DNA of 64,000 bases from Papio anubis (lineage: Eukaryota; Chordata; Mammalia; Primates; Cercopithecidae). Below, piece by piece: positions 35,292-47,999 of the stretch. The position numbers and the translations under genes were made by a program. The stretch's first letter is position 1; every line of letters starts with the position of its first letter. The DNA lies in the NCBI RefSeq assembly GCF_008728515.1, contig NC_044981.1, positions 111,715,702 through 111,779,701 on the forward strand, given 5' to 3'. Under the pieces are notes generated by a model, which saw only the letters and a program-made list of their open reading frames with translations, made no database searches and was not told the origin of the DNA.

Positions 35292-35608
35292 GAAAATGAA
35301 ACATGCACTAGAAGACCAATCTTCCCATCATGGAAAAATTTGGTGAGCGGAGGGAAGGTTTACAGTGGAGGAGTGGGGAAAAATTAATCACAGGTCAGGA
35401 AATGTAAATTGTCTTTGCCATTTATCTGAATTAACTCTTATTTTCATTTTTTTGGTCTCTTTATATTCAAAGTATCTTATCCTATCAGTTCTTGTGCAAA
35501 CCTCCATTTAAATAAAACATTAGAATTTGGTCAAGATTTCTACGAAGGAATTAAGATAGAAGAAGTAATTAATGCTGCCAAACTAAACAGATAACTGGTG
35601 TCATAGTT

Positions 35609-35918
35609 CCTGTTTTTTTGTTGTTTTTTTTTTTGAGACAGAGTCTTGCCCTGTTGCCCTGGCTAGAGCAAAGTAGCATGATTACAGCTTACTGCAGCCT
35701 CAACCTCCCAGGCTCAGGTGATTCTCCTGCCTAAGCCTTCTGGGTAGTTGGGACCACAGGTATGCACCACCATGCCTGGCTAATTTTTTAAATTATATGT
35801 GGAGATGGGGTCTCCCTATGTGGCCCAGCTGGTCTCAAACGCCCGAGCTCAAGTGATTCTCCCACCTCGGCCTCCCAAATTGCTGGGATTACAGGCATGA
35901 GCCACTGCACCACGCCTA
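35609..35918 (-). mobile_element. Alu, AluJ-like
   Basis: Diverged. Duplication TCATAGTT at 35601-35608 and 35919-35926. Confidence 0.92.
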
Positions 35919-35929
35919 TCATAGTTTTT

Positions 35930-37120
35930 GAAATGGAAAACTTGATGGAACATCAAGACAAACCACAGCCCCCAAAGAATGACACACTGGGCTCACTGGA
36001 GAGACTCAGGGGTTGCTACCATCTACTCACCCTTATGGAAGTATTGAAGTGAGGATTTGTTTACGAGCTCTTCTGAAAAATAAGACAAGATCTAGTATAA
36101 ATGCCAACATTTACGTAACACATCCTAATCTCAGAAACCACTTGTTTTGTTGGACCTTTTCAGAAAATAATAGGACAGGAGTGAAGACTTAGAATTGGAG
36201 ATTCAAGTCCCATCAAAATAAACAATGACTATAAAACTGGATTTACGGGCAAGGAACAAAGAGGAATAACTTGGAAGAGCGTTTGTGCATTTTGACATTG
36301 ATCATTTAAGATGGCACCTAGAGGCATGAGTTCATCAGCAGCATTTTTCCTAGAAAGGGGAAGCCCTACCCTGCATGCCATCCCAGTGTTTCTTTCTTTC
36401 TGAACCCCAGAGATAAAACTTTTAATACACCGAGGCCTCCAAGAGGATTTGTAGACATACCTAAGTCTTTCTGAAGAAGAATTGCCTCTGATATGTGATA
36501 TCTTCCCTCAGGAGCATGAGGAGGAGGGAGTGGGTGAGGGGGACAGAAAAACAAAACCAACCATTTTCCCCTAATCCTCATGTGGAAGAAAAAGCAGAAG
36601 CTAAAAGCTTCCCCCAGGGAAAAGGCTACTCCAGACTAGAGGTGGATGGAGCAAGTCTAGTAACTTGCTTCGTTTATGAGGCCACATGCTTGTTTCCAGT
36701 ACACCCCCTGGCAGGCGGGGTGACTGGGCTCAGGAGACTCTGTGCATGGGCTGGAGAGGGGCAAGGGCTGAGTGGGACAGGCGGTCCCCACCGCTTTTCA
36801 TGTTTCTCTGGAAACCCCATGACAAAGTGTCAGAGAACAGGGAATTCTTGTGCATGGATAAATCCCATCCCAGGATTTTATTTTTTAAAAGTTCCCCTGA
36901 AGATGAGATAAACCATTTATAGCTTATAAAAATGAGTGTTCTGATGGCATATCTTTGAAATATGCCTTACATTTCATTCTTCTGCTGACACTTAGAGATT
37001 TTAGTCTATTTAGATATTTTAATATATCAATTATCATAATGGTATTGTAAACCAAAAAACTGGTGATTGTTAGTATACACCCTAAACCATTATTTCTCCA
37101 GGTGTTACCTAACACCTCCT
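35930..37120. other. Unassigned intronic sequence
   Basis: The plus ORF at 36495-36911 (138 aa) has no supporting signal. No repeat assigned. Confidence 0.5.
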
Positions 37121-37127
37121 AAATTAC

Positions 37128-37520
37128 TGCAATGGACTGAATTGTGTCCCCCTGCCCAAATACATATGTTGATGGTTGAAGCCCTAACCCCCGAAGCGAC
37201 TGTATTTGGAGACAAGTCCTTTAAGGAGGTGGAGTTAAATGAGGTCATAAGGGTGGGGCCCTAGTCCAATAGGACTGGTGTCCCTACAGGAAGAGGAAGA
37301 AATACTAGAGATCTTGCGCTCTCTCTCTATGCAAAAGCCCATGTGAGAATACAGCCAGAAGGCAGCTGTCTGTAAGCCAGGAAGAAAGGCCTCACCGGAC
37401 AAGAATCCCACTAGCACCTTGATCTTGGACTTACAGCCACCAGGACTATGAGAAAATAAATGTCTGTCATTTAAGCCACCAGTCTGTGTTATTGTTATGG
37501 CAGTCCAAGCTCGCTAATAA
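37128..37520 (+). mobile_element. MLT1-type LTR (ERVL-MaLR)
   Basis: TGCAATGGACTGAATTGTGT, CTGTATTTGGAGACAAGTCC, AAATGAGGTCATAAGGGTGG, CCTTGATCTTGGACTTACAG, TATGAGAAAATAAATGTCTG. Older than the MLT1 at 16510 and lacking any internal sequence. Confidence 0.8.
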
Positions 37521-37544
37521 TCATCATCAGCAAGATTTTCAACA

Positions 37545-37670
37545 AGCAACCACATTGCTGGGCCCTGCCCAAGAGCACATCAGAATGTTCAGGGACAGGG
37601 CCCAGGAATGGGCAAAGGTACCTGGACTCTTTGGGTGATGTAAGGTTGAGAACCAGTGCTCCATGGAGAG
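37545..37670 (+). mobile_element. MER5-like (hAT)
   Basis: ATTGCTGGGCCCTGCCC, CAGGGCCCAGGAATGGGC and GGTTGAGAACCAGTG fit MER5. Confidence 0.6.
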
Positions 37671-37679
37671 CTCAAGGCT

Positions 37680-38615
37680 GCCTGCAGCCCCTGACTCCAC
37701 CCGCCTCAGCCTTCCCCTAGTCCATCATCCCAATGAAAAACGCTTTGAGGGGGTCAAGGATGAGAGACTTCAAGGATTAGACTCTCCAAAGGAGAAATAA
37801 GGGATTATGAATAGAACTAGGCGGAATCACGCCGGGGTCCAGGATGAGGTGTGTTGTAGGAAAAGTCACTTTTGTCTCTGAGTTCAGAGGGGGCTTGTTC
37901 AGAAGGGACAAGAGGGGCCCTTGAGACCCATGTGAAATGCTGCCAAACTCCATTGGAAGGAGACCAGAGGAAGGTTTATGTCTGAAGCCCAAGGCTAATG
38001 ACGAGTGCGTCTGTGCTGACAATTCCCTGCCCTCAGAGGACAGCACCAGCCAAACATCTCCCCCTCACCCCAAAGAACCAACTAAGATTCATTTTCACCA
38101 TGCTAACAGGTCAGTCGGTCGGACCATCAACCATCGAAGATACTGTCAACACTGAAACTCAGCGCCAACAGAAAGCTATTATTTGCAATTGTCTATTATT
38201 TGCACTTCGAATCTTTTTGTAAGTCCTGATCTTCACCAGAGTGAAAGGCTCTACTATGTCAAACTGAAAAGACTTAAAATTAGTTCCATTGTCAGTGATA
38301 ATAATATATAAGCAAATTCAAAGGCACCAAGTACATTCAACTATGTAAAAATGCCACAAGAAATTCTGCAAGTTTTCAAAAATCAAGGTGCTAAACAGCA
38401 ATCAGACACTATTTTAAAACAGCATATTCACTGGAGGGCAAGACCAGAGTATTTTTTCTTGTGATTCCTATGTGTTGCCAGGGTAGAGAGACACTAGTGT
38501 GACACAAGAATGTTCCATACTTCCAAATTAAGGTACAATTGAACAAAAAAGCAGAATATATTCTAGACTGATTTTTTTTTTAATACTGTAGGAAGTAGCT
38601 TTTCAAGTAGAAAAA
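37680..38615. other. Unassigned intronic sequence
   Basis: No recognised feature. Confidence 0.5.
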
Positions 38616-38618
38616 AGT

Positions 38619-38907
38619 TTTTATTTTTTTTCAGATGGAGTCTTTCTCTGTCGTCCAGGCAAGAGTGCCGTGGCACAGTCTTGGCTCACTGTAACCTCCA
38701 CCTCCTGGATTCAAGTGATTCTCCTGCCTCAGTCTCATGAGTAGCTGGGATTACAGGCACGTGCCACCACGCCTGGCTAATTTTTGTATTTTTAGTAGAG
38801 ATGGCGCTTCACCATGTTGGCCAGGCTGGTCTCGAACTCCTGAGCTCAAGTGATCTGCCTGCCTCAGTCTCCCAAAGTGCTGGGATTACAGGCCACCATA
38901 CCCGGCC
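38619..38907 (-). mobile_element. Alu
   Basis: Near full length; a few bases are missing near ACAGGCCACCATACCCGG. Confidence 0.93.
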
Positions 38908-39641
38908 AGACAAGAGCTTTTCTAATGGACTGAATAAAATTATATTTTAAGTATTAAGCAAATCAGAATCTAAGAACCCCTGGTAGGCAATCTGTGTATC
39001 CTAATCTGCTTTCATTTTGATAAACTGACAGGAAGGAGTCAGGAAAGGAGAGAAGTGGGAAGGGACTTCATGATTTTCTTTATTATGAGACTAAAACCTG
39101 GGTCTGGCTCCCCTGCCTCCCTGGCATCTCGTATCTCTCCAAGTACCTTGGCCATTTTTTCATCTGAAGGCCTAGGCAGATAAAGGGAGAATGATGGAGA
39201 TGAAAACGCAGGCCTTGCTGAGGTGTTTTGATTTTCACAGGTACAAAATTAGAAGCACTGGTACCACTCAGCTGTGCCATTACAGATGCAGAAGTGCCAG
39301 GCTACTAGTCCACGGGAGGAAGTGGCTGCTTCCTCGTAAGGAGGGAACACAGCAGGTCATCAGCTACAGAGCGGGAGGACTTCAGCGTTCAGAACAGCCC
39401 TGAGGCAGCAAGGAACACGTCGGAAGTTCACCCATTATGGAGACTGCCAGGTTCTAGATTGATTTAGAAAGTATCTTTGTTATTGATGGTTGTCTTTGGG
39501 GCTATTATTTCCCCATCAGCTTGTGCTTCTGTTTTTTATTTATGATGACAGAACAAAACATAACTACATGTTAAAGCATTACACTAGGTGATTTAAATAA
39601 CTGTTAGAGGGTACAATTTGGGTACCAGATACCATATATAT

Positions 39642-39644
<3 letters not shown>

Positions 39645-39678
<34 letters not shown>
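39645..39678. repeat. (AC)n microsatellite
   Basis: About 17 AC units after an ATATAT stretch. Confidence 0.97.
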
Positions 39679-39683
<5 letters not shown>

Positions 39684-39761
39684 TCCAAAACAAAATGAGA
39701 AGTACTGTTGATGGTGACAGGTTCCCAATATCCTTTATAACACACCCCACACTTCAGAACT

Positions 39762-40050
39762 CTTTTTTTTGAGACGGAGTCTTGCTCTATCACCCTGGCT
39801 GGAGTGCAGTGGCACAATCTTGGCTCACTGCAACCTCTGTCACTGGGGTTCAAGTGATTCTCCTGCCTCAGCCTACTGAGTAGCTGTGATAACAGGCATG
39901 TGCCACCACGCCCAGCTAATTTTTGTATTTTTAGTAGAGACAGGGTTTCACCATGCTGTCCAGGCTGGTCGTGAACTCCTGACCTCGTGATCCGCCTGTC
40001 TCAGCCTCCCAAAGTGCTGGGATTATAGGCATGAGCCACCGCGCCCAGCC
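39762..40050 (-). mobile_element. Alu
   Basis: Full length with a short T8 tail; no certain duplication. Confidence 0.94.
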
Positions 40051-40059
40051 TACAACATA

Positions 40060-40640
40060 ACTTTAACAACAGCTGTGTTGTCCAGTTGTGTTTTGAAGTG
40101 GCAAAAGATGTTCATGTCTCGTTTGTTGAAAATTTAGTTTTATATTTCAAAAGTATAACAGCTCAACTAGTGATACTAAAGGGTGAATTATGGAGTGGGA
40201 TACAAGTTTCCAATCTCGGACCTGTGACTTATTGTATGATCATAGATTTTAACTTCAGTCGATCTTGGTCTCTTTAAAATCAGGGGAACCGCCTCATTTG
40301 ACAGAATTACCTTTTGATTTAAATGATGTAAGACTTGGTGAACATTCATCATGGTGCATGCGTGGCCCCTAAAAGGCACCCATTCATATTAATTTCCTTC
40401 CTATGATGGATAGACAAGCTTCCAAAGGCTTAAAGAGTTCCAAATACAGGTAAGTCGAAACGAATTTTCTTCTTTTTTTTTTTAAGTTACAGCATGGAAA
40501 CAGTCACAGGTCTCACATACATCCCCATCACTAGATTTGTAGGAACATTCAATGCCTTCCTAAAGAATTACCGCTTATTCTTTACAAATTCAGCTTCCAG
40601 GTCATCTACAGATACAACCCAATGTAGGGCCTTCCTATAA
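40060..40640. other. Unassigned intronic sequence
   Basis: No recognised feature. Confidence 0.5.
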
Positions 40641-40643
40641 ATA

Positions 40644-40945
40644 GTTTTTTGTTTTTCTTTTTGAGATAGAATCTCACTCTGTCACTCAAGCTGGAGTACA
40701 GTGGCGTGATCGTGGCTTACTGCAAACTCTGTCTCCTGGGTTCAAGTGATTCTCCTGCTTCAGCCTCCCAAGTTGCTGGGATTATTGGTGCCTGCCACCA
40801 CACCTGGCTAATTTTTGTATTTTTAGCAGAGTCGAGGTTTTGTCACATTGGCCAGGCTGGTCTCAAACTCCTGACCTCAAGTGATCCACCCACCTCAGCC
40901 TCCCAAAGTGCTGGGATTATAGGCATAAGCCACCGTGCCCAGCCT
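40644..40945 (-). mobile_element. Alu
   Basis: Full length, S-type divergence. Confidence 0.94.
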
Positions 40946-41114
40946 AAACATAAAATTTTAACACCAGTGATTTCTTATTTCTTTAGCAAGTGTTTAAGAG
41001 CATTTTAAATATATAGCCCAAATATGACAAATAAAGCTGTACAAGCTATAACCCCCATCTTCAAAGTTTCCCAATTCTTTAGAGAGAGTGAAGTACGCAA
41101 ACCCTAACCCTAGC

Positions 41115-41338
41115 TAATATGTGAGTACTTTCTAAGTGACTGGTGCTGTTTTGCCTGTATTAGACTAATTCCTCACAACCCTCTCCTAGGACAGATGTGC
41201 TACCATCTCCACTTTATGGATGAAGAGCTCAAAGCATAGCAAGCTCAGCAGATTGCTTGGGTGTGCAATGCTAGGCAGTGGAGGCCCCAGAATTTGAACC
41301 CAGGCAGTTAGATTTCAGAGCTTAATCACTATTCAATA
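41115..41338 (+). repeat. MIR SINE
   Basis: AGCTAATATGTGAGTACTTT, CTCACAACCCTCTCCTAGG, CACTTTATGGATGAAGAGCT, GAATTTGAACCCAGGCAGTT in MIR order. Confidence 0.8.
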
Positions 41339-41504
41339 CTGTCAGATATGTGTGTTTATATCACAGATGTATAGAATTAGAGAATCTGGAATATGTGATT
41401 TGGGGGTGAAGGGGGGGGCCCTAGGTAAATATGTTTAACCAAACTCTTTCCTTTCATAGACTCTGAAGCCTGGAAACGGGATCGCCCCAGGTTCTCTAGC
41501 CCAG

Positions 41505-41690
41505 GGGTTCTCACACCTTAGCTAGCCTGGGAGTCCCCTGGAGGCCTGGTAAGACATAGACTGCTGGGTCCTAGCCCCAGGTCTCTGATTTGGTGGGGCT
41601 GGAGTGGGGCCCGAGGATTTCTAGCAAGTTCCCAGATGGTTGAAGCTGCTGGTCCTGGGGACGCATTTTGGGAATCAGTGACTTCCTCAG
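41505..41690 (+). mobile_element. MER5A (hAT)
   Basis: CAGGGGTTCTCACACCTTAG, GACTGCTGGGTCCTAGCCCC, TGGAGTGGGGCCCGAGGATT, CTAGCAAGTTCCCAGATGG, CTGCTGGTCCTGGGGAC. Close to full length. Confidence 0.85.
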
Positions 41691-41694
41691 TCTG

Positions 41695-42705
41695 TGGCTG
41701 CTCCAGAATGAGGCTTCTGCATGCCTCACTGTGCATCTTCCAGATCAATGGTGGACACTGCTGCTTTGTAGCAGTAAGGGGCTAAGGGAGGCTGGTCGGC
41801 CTGGCAGGGTCTCCTGGCCTCCTTCTCTCCCTGTAGCTGAGACATACAGGAGGCTTCTCTCTGGCAGGTTCACTCCGATTCACTGTAATATTGGGTCCTT
41901 CCATATGTCCCTCTCCATCTTCCCCGGCGCAAAACCAATTTGAAGCAATAGGAACCCACTGTCTGCTGAGTAAACATTAGTCTCACTATGAGCTATTTAC
42001 CGAAACCAGTGATCTAAAATTTGGCTCTATCGATGCTAAACATAGCAGGAGTTAGCAAAAATAGCAGGGGCCATGGATAATTGCCAGTCTTTATCCTCAG
42101 AAGGGAAGGACGATCAGACAATTTCAAAGTTTTCTTTTGTTGACATTGTAATTCAAAAGAAATTTAGTTTATTTGTTTAGCTAAGAGGATCCATGGCCTT
42201 CATTGAGATCCCTAATAAACTATTTTGAAAGTAGAGACACCACTGAATTATTGTTTAAACTTGCCCTGTTTAAAATGGCTTAATTTTCATGGCCTCGTGG
42301 GGTATTCTGAGGCTTCAGTGATTTCATAGGCCTATGGCCTGACTGAGCCAGACACACACTAAGGGCTCACAGAACATCACTTGTTCTCATTGTCACTGTT
42401 CCTAATATTTGGGGGAACCCAGGGCTTGGCCACCTACCTGGCCATATAGGTAGGGCAAAGGGTATGACCTGAGTAAGTAGAGACCTCAGAGTGTAAAGTG
42501 TCTCTTCCCCATTAGCAAGGTAGTTTGGGGACAATGGCACTCAAGAAGCACTTCTGGAGCACCAACATCTACAAGACAGTATCTGTTGCACGAGGGAAAC
42601 CTCACAGGACTTAATGCTTGGCAGTCACTTAAGGTTGAATTCGAGTGTCTTTTCTGAATCCCTGCCAGGCACCAGACACTTCAGGTAAGAGTTCTAGAGA
42701 ACAGT
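41695..42705. other. Unassigned intronic sequence
   Basis: No recognised feature. Confidence 0.5.
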
Positions 42706-42714
42706 TAATTTTTG

Positions 42715-42905
42715 TTGTTTGCACTTTTTATTTTGAAATAAGTATAAATCTCTAAGAAACTGCAAAAATGAAACAAAACCAAAAACATACAAAGGACCCT
42801 CCTGTACCCTTCACTCAGTTTCCCCCAACAATAACACCTTGCATACCTATAGTATAACAACAGAAACTGACATTGGTACATTCAGATTTCACCAGTTTTA
42901 AGGAC
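42715..42905 (-). mobile_element. L1M 3' UTR fragment
   Basis: TTTATTTTGAAATAAGTATA, CCTGTACCCTTCACTCAGTT, TCCCCCAACAATAACACCTT and AGATTTCACCAGTTTT match reversed L1M 3' UTR. Confidence 0.65.
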
Positions 42906-43461
42906 AGTTATATTTTGGTTGTGAAGACGTAAAAAGGTAATGGAAAAGCAACAAACAAAATCACCAATTTCATCTCATTTAATGGTACTTTGAAATATAC
43001 CTTTGTACCAGCTATGAGAAAACAATACATGTTAAGCAAATGCATTGTATAAATACAACTCCCTTAAAAAAAACTTAATTGTTTTTCAGAGATTGAGCTT
43101 AACAATTATAATCAAATCAACCTGTTTTTGAATCATTTGCAGATACAAATGTTCATGAGTGAAGACACTTGGCGTCTTTTAAAGAGGTGAACTGGAAATT
43201 TAAAATACATAGATTCTACTAAACCCACCTAACCCTGCCCAGACATACAAACAACCTGCACAATTGTTGGAAAAGAACACACAAGGAGAGCTCTAGAACC
43301 TTATAGATGGTCTAGCCTACAGTTGTATTATAGGAGGTACTTGTATTTTGTTTCACTTCCCCAAATAATCTTTAGCAACTCCCATTACTGCATTTATTAT
43401 AGTGTAATCAATTTATTAAAAGTGTCCAAAATAGTCTCCCTTGAGCATACTTTTTCATGTA

Positions 43462-43492
43462 CGTGTGTGTGTGTATAGTGTATACACACACA
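43462..43492. repeat. TG/CA simple repeat
   Basis: GTGTGTGTGTGTATAGTGTA followed by TACACACACA, forming an imperfect self-complementary stretch. Confidence 0.85.
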
Positions 43493-43589
43493 ATCAGGTT
43501 AGGTAGTCAAACCTTTTCTATGCTAACAACTTCCTTAACTAACAAAATTGTCATAACATGATCAAAATTGGTATAACCCCAAGTACCAC

Positions 43590-43910
43590 TTGAGTATCCC
43601 TAATCCAAAAATCCAAAATCCAATATGCTCCCAAATCCATAACTTTTTGAGCATCTACATGACTCCCAAGTGGGTAACTCCACATATGGGAAACACTACA
43701 TGTAAGTACTTAAAAAGTTTGTTGCATGAAATTTAAAATATTGTATAAAATTACCTTCAGGCTACATGTAGGAGGTACATAGGAAACCTAAATGAATTTC
43801 ATGTTTAGACTTGGGTCCCATCCCCCAAATATCTCACTATGTAAAGCAAATATTCCCAAATCCAAAAAAAATCTGAAACCCAAAACACCTGTGGTCCCAA
43901 GCATTTCAAC
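43590..43910 (-). mobile_element. Tigger-like (TcMar) MITE
   Basis: TTGAGTATCCCTAATCC at one end. AGACTTGGGTCCCATCCCCC and TGTGGTCCCAAGCATTTC near the other fit a Tigger4/Zombi-type element. The far terminus is missing about 17 bp. Confidence 0.7.
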
Positions 43911-43929
43911 CCGTACTTCACAATTGATC

Positions 43930-44800
43930 TACTTGTTTGATGCATGAGCCAACATTTGGTCTTTATCCATAACATTCTTTAAAAAAAAAAAAAAAAAACA
44001 ACAATACCACCAGAAGAACAAAAATGTCTTGAGAAACTCTAAAGCATATTCTTCAGGATCTATCAAAGAGGACCAGAATCACTTTCTTAAGCAGGTAGTG
44101 ATGTGGGGACATTTGTGATTCCTCACCGTAAGAAAGCTGCTCTGGTATTAGGAAACAAAACACAGCATCTTCCCTTTGCACAGCATGGGACTGTCTGTGT
44201 CAATCTTCCAGTAGGAGGCTGGCCAGAGTAAACAGATGTCTCAATATGCGGAGAAGCCAAACTCCCTTCCAGTTGTACACAAAGAGCTGATGCCCCTGCT
44301 GGGACCATCTGAATTCTGAATGACCAACCAAACTTCTGTAAAGGGCTCCACTCCCAGGGCTGGCCCTTAGCGAGATTCTGAAATAGGAGACGCTTGTTCA
44401 GGACCACACCAGGGCCACTTGCCCAATTCCCAGGCACCTGACTTACTTCCCAGTTGCCTTGTCCTTAAATCTCCCCCACTCAGGGTTCGCTTCTTTAGTG
44501 CCTTAAGCTCCCCAACCTTGCAAAAATTCCAAGGAAACTTCAAGAGCTAAGATAGTCTTCCCAGGCACAGGCCTGAGTCCAAGCTCACTGCCCTCTCCAT
44601 GGCCTACAGCATGACAAGCTCTTTGGTAGGTCTCAGCAGTGGAAACTTTACCATTTTATCCACCTTCTTAAAGCTTGGGAATGTACAAATTGTTTGTAAT
44701 GGTTCTACTCTTTCAGAATCAAATCATCTCATATATTCTATCTCCTGGGGAAATTTTAAAATGCTCAGAAGGATTCATGTATTTAAAAGTACTACTTCTT
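43930..44800. other. Unassigned intronic sequence
   Basis: A18 tract at 43981-43998. The minus ORF at 44123-44437 is unsupported. Confidence 0.5.
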
Positions 44801-44803
44801 CTT

Positions 44804-45091
44804 CTTCTTCTTTTTTTCTTGGGACAGAGTCTCACTCTGTCGCCCAGGCTGAAGTACAGTGGTACCATCTTGGCTCACTGCAACCTCTGCCTCCCAGGTT
44901 CAGGCGATTCTCGTGCCTCAGCCTCCCAAGTAGCTGGGACTACAGGCATATGCCACTATTTTTGTATTTTTAGTAGAGATGGGGTTTCACCATGTTGGCC
45001 AGGCTGGTCTTGAACTCCTGGCCTCAAGCAATCCACCTGCCTTGGCCTCCCAAAGTGCTGGGATTACAGGCATGAGCCACTGCGTCCAGCC
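44804..45091 (-). mobile_element. Alu with CTT-repeat tail
   Basis: The T-rich tail carries (CTT)n at 44793-44815. A stretch around GCCCGGCTAA of the right arm is deleted. Confidence 0.93.
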
Positions 45092-45094
45092 CTA

Positions 45095-45880
45095 TAGTTT
45101 GATTTCTAAAACCACCAGACCCCCACCAGGGGATTCAGTCTCACACACACAGGAATACTTTTAAAATATACTTACCTTGAGACATTTTCCCTCTCGCAAA
45201 TAATTTCTGGTATCTCTAGACTTTAAAAAAATCACTTGTAAAATTATGCTCACGAACCAAGTATTCATTTCCAACTTCTGTTGGTTGAAGATTCCTTTTG
45301 TGCAGTTTGCATGGAGACGCTGTTGTTATGAAACACACCCACAAAGTCAGATTAATGGGGCTGAAGAACAGACCGCCAGAACCAATGCTAATGCATCCTT
45401 GAAGAAGGGAGAAAGTGCGTGCACGTGCCGTGTGTGTGTGTGTGTGTAATGAGATATTCAAAGTGTTTAACGCAAGATGATCAAATGTCTAAGTGTCATC
45501 CTCTAATCTCAAATGGAAAACTGCAGATTTTCTTCTGAAGCTGGCAGCCTGCCATCACTGCAGGCCCTAAGTGGCTTTGGGCTTCAGGGAGAGGGGGAAA
45601 CAGATGTCGCTCAAAGAGCCCTCTGCTTGTCCCCGGCTGCGGCTCTACCCTGGGTCTCCTGGTCTTAGGACGAGTTCCTCTGCCAGGCTTCCCAGGGACT
45701 TTCAACCTAAGCTGTCAAATAAATCATTTAAAGGATATGTGGACTTTAAGAACTATCGACAGAAGGAGGACATCCTAAAATAGTCTCTTTGATCTCAATT
45801 CTTCCTCATCACAACCTTGACATAGAGTCAGGGTTTTGGACACCAGTCTTCTGCCCCCTCCATGTAACTTCTATAAAGAA
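45095..45880. other. Unassigned sequence with (TG)n
   Basis: (TG)n at 45429-45447; otherwise nothing recognised. Confidence 0.5.
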
Positions 45881-45888
45881 TCTCTCTC

Positions 45889-46180
45889 AGCCGGACGCGG
45901 TGGCTCAAGCCTGTAATCCCAGCACTTTGGGAGGCCGAGACGGGCGGATCAAGAGGTCAGGAGATCGAGACCATCCTGGCTAGCACGGTGAAACCCCGTC
46001 TCTACTAAAAAATACAAAAAACTAGCCGGGCGAGGTGGCGGGCGCCTGTAGTCCCAGCTACTCGGGAGGCCGAGGCAGGAGAATGGCGTAAACCTGGGAG
46101 GCGGAGCTTGCAGTGAGCTGAGATCTGGCCACTGCACTCCAGCCTGGGTGACAGAGCGAGACTCCGTCTCAAAAAAAAAA
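45889..46180 (+). mobile_element. AluYRa-type Alu, Old World monkey specific
   Basis: CTCAAGCCTG, GAGACGGGCGG, CTAGCCGGGCGAGGTGGCGG and GATCTGGCC. Perfect 14-bp duplication AAAGAATCTCTCTC at 45875-45888 and 46181-46194. Very low divergence. Confidence 0.94.
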
Positions 46181-46504
46181 AAAGAATCTCTCTCCATTTC
46201 ATTAGACTTGTTGTGAAAGTGGCCAAGAAAGTAAAAAATTAACATTTTTAAGGTAAAGATACTAAGTCTGAATTATTTTTATATTTTCCTGCCCTTTCTT
46301 CCCGACGAGTATGACTTAACCACATCTACTTAGTCACTTTACAGCTCTTTACAACACAAAATCTTCCTCCATTCAAGGAGGGCCCATCTTGTTCCAAGAA
46401 AATATCAACAACCAGGTTCATGAGAAAAACTCTGGAGTCAGACCTCTGTGAAACAATAATAATGGACATTTGGGTATACATGGCTTTTTGTTTGTTGTTT
46501 TTCT

Positions 46505-46680
46505 TTTAACTTTAAGCAACTGACATGCATGTTCTCATCCAGTCCTTGGGAGAATTCCATTGCTCCCATTTGAAAGATGGGCAATTCAAGGCTTAGGCAA
46601 GCTACACAAGTCCAAGATCACACAGATGTTAAGTAGAAGAGCCAGGATTTTAGTGTTCTTAACCACTGCTCTATACTTTA
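46505..46680 (+). repeat. MIR SINE
   Basis: CTCCCATTTGAAAGATGGGC, AAGTCCAAGATCACACAGAT, AGCCAGGATTTTAGTGTTCT. Confidence 0.75.
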
Positions 46681-46684
46681 AATT

Positions 46685-47405
46685 TTCAAGGAAAGCAGAA
46701 TCTGCTCTTTTCTCTATAAGGAAGATACACCCAGTACAGTCTAGGATCCTAGTTTGTAGAACAGAGATATATTTCTAGTGAATTCCTAATATTTTCTACA
46801 CCCTTATCTTAAACCCAAATTAAGCAGCTCACTACCTAAAAATCAAAGGACAATGTGCTAGACTTGGAGCTTTTAAGAAGATTTGCAAAATTACCAAATA
46901 TGAAAAATTGTATTGGCAAAAACATCAAACAAAATTCAAGTTCTAGAAGCATAAACCATTGAGCAAAGAAAATGGAAACCAGAGTAGGTTTTCAAGTAGG
47001 ACAAGTATTATTCTTTGGAATAGAAACTTGTTGCTGAATCCCACCATGGAGCAAAAGGCTTATAAACTTTTGAAAAAACAGGGTTCACATGGAAACAGAA
47101 ACATAACAGGAACTACAATATCGAGACTGACAGATGCCGTGTGTCTTCCTAATTCTTTTAAAAGCCATTCTTGGCTATTAAAATGTCAATGCAGGAATAA
47201 TAAGATACCATTGATTCTAGTGTTCCAGGGGGAATGTTTATGCAGAGGTTTTAAAACTTTAGATGTATAAAAATTTACTAGCACAGAAGGCAGATATATT
47301 GATAACCCTAGCTACTAAGAACTGCAGCTCCAGTTACTAGGAAGTGACTAGAAAACACTTAAAAAGAGGGTAATTACACAGTCATGAGGACTACTTAATA
47401 ATATA
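46685..47405. other. Unassigned intronic sequence
   Basis: No recognised feature. Confidence 0.5.
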
Positions 47406-47409
47406 AATC

Positions 47410-47990
47410 AATTATTATAGCTAACATTTTTTGAGTACTTGCTATGTGCTAGGCACTATTTTATTTTATTTTTTTATTTTTATGTTTTTGAGACAGAGTC
47501 TCACTGTCACCCAGGCTGGAGTACAATGGTGCCATCTCAGCTCACTGCAACCTTTGCCTCCCGGGTTCAAGCAATTCTCCTGCCTCAGCCTCTCAAGTAG
47601 CTGGGACTACAGGCACCCACCACCACACCCAGCCAATTTTTGTATTTTTAGTAGAGATGGGGTTTCACCATGTTGGCCAGGTTGGTCTCCAACTCTGGAC
47701 CTCAGGTGATCCACCCGCCTCAGCCTCCCAAAGTGCTGGGATTACAGCTGTGAGCCGCTGTGCCCACCTAGGCCCTATTTGAAACATTTTCTCTTTAAAT
47801 TAATTCACTGAATGCCCACAACAATTCTAAAAGGCAGATGTTACTACCATCCCTACTTGAGAAAAATGAGGCACTGAAAGATGAAATAATTTTCAAAGTC
47901 ACACAACTAGTAAGGAGTGAAACTGGCATTTGAACCTAGACAGTCTAAGTCTAGGACTGGAACTCTTACTCTGTATGCTATAATAATTTC
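47410..47990 (+). repeat. MIR SINE split by an Alu
   Basis: Pieces at 47410-47461 (AGTACTTGCTATGTGCTAGG) and 47780-47990 (AAGTCACACAACTAGTAAGG, GCATTTGAACCTAGACAGTC) read as one MIR. Confidence 0.85.
47462..47768 (-). mobile_element. Alu inserted in a MIR
   Basis: Duplication TAGGCMCTATTT at 47450-47461 and 47769-47780 uses MIR bases. Confidence 0.94.
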
Positions 47991-47999
47991 CAGTAGCAG

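Noticed and set aside
36495..36911. 138-codon plus-strand ORF as a gene
   Set aside because: Composition-driven and without promoter, splice or homology support.
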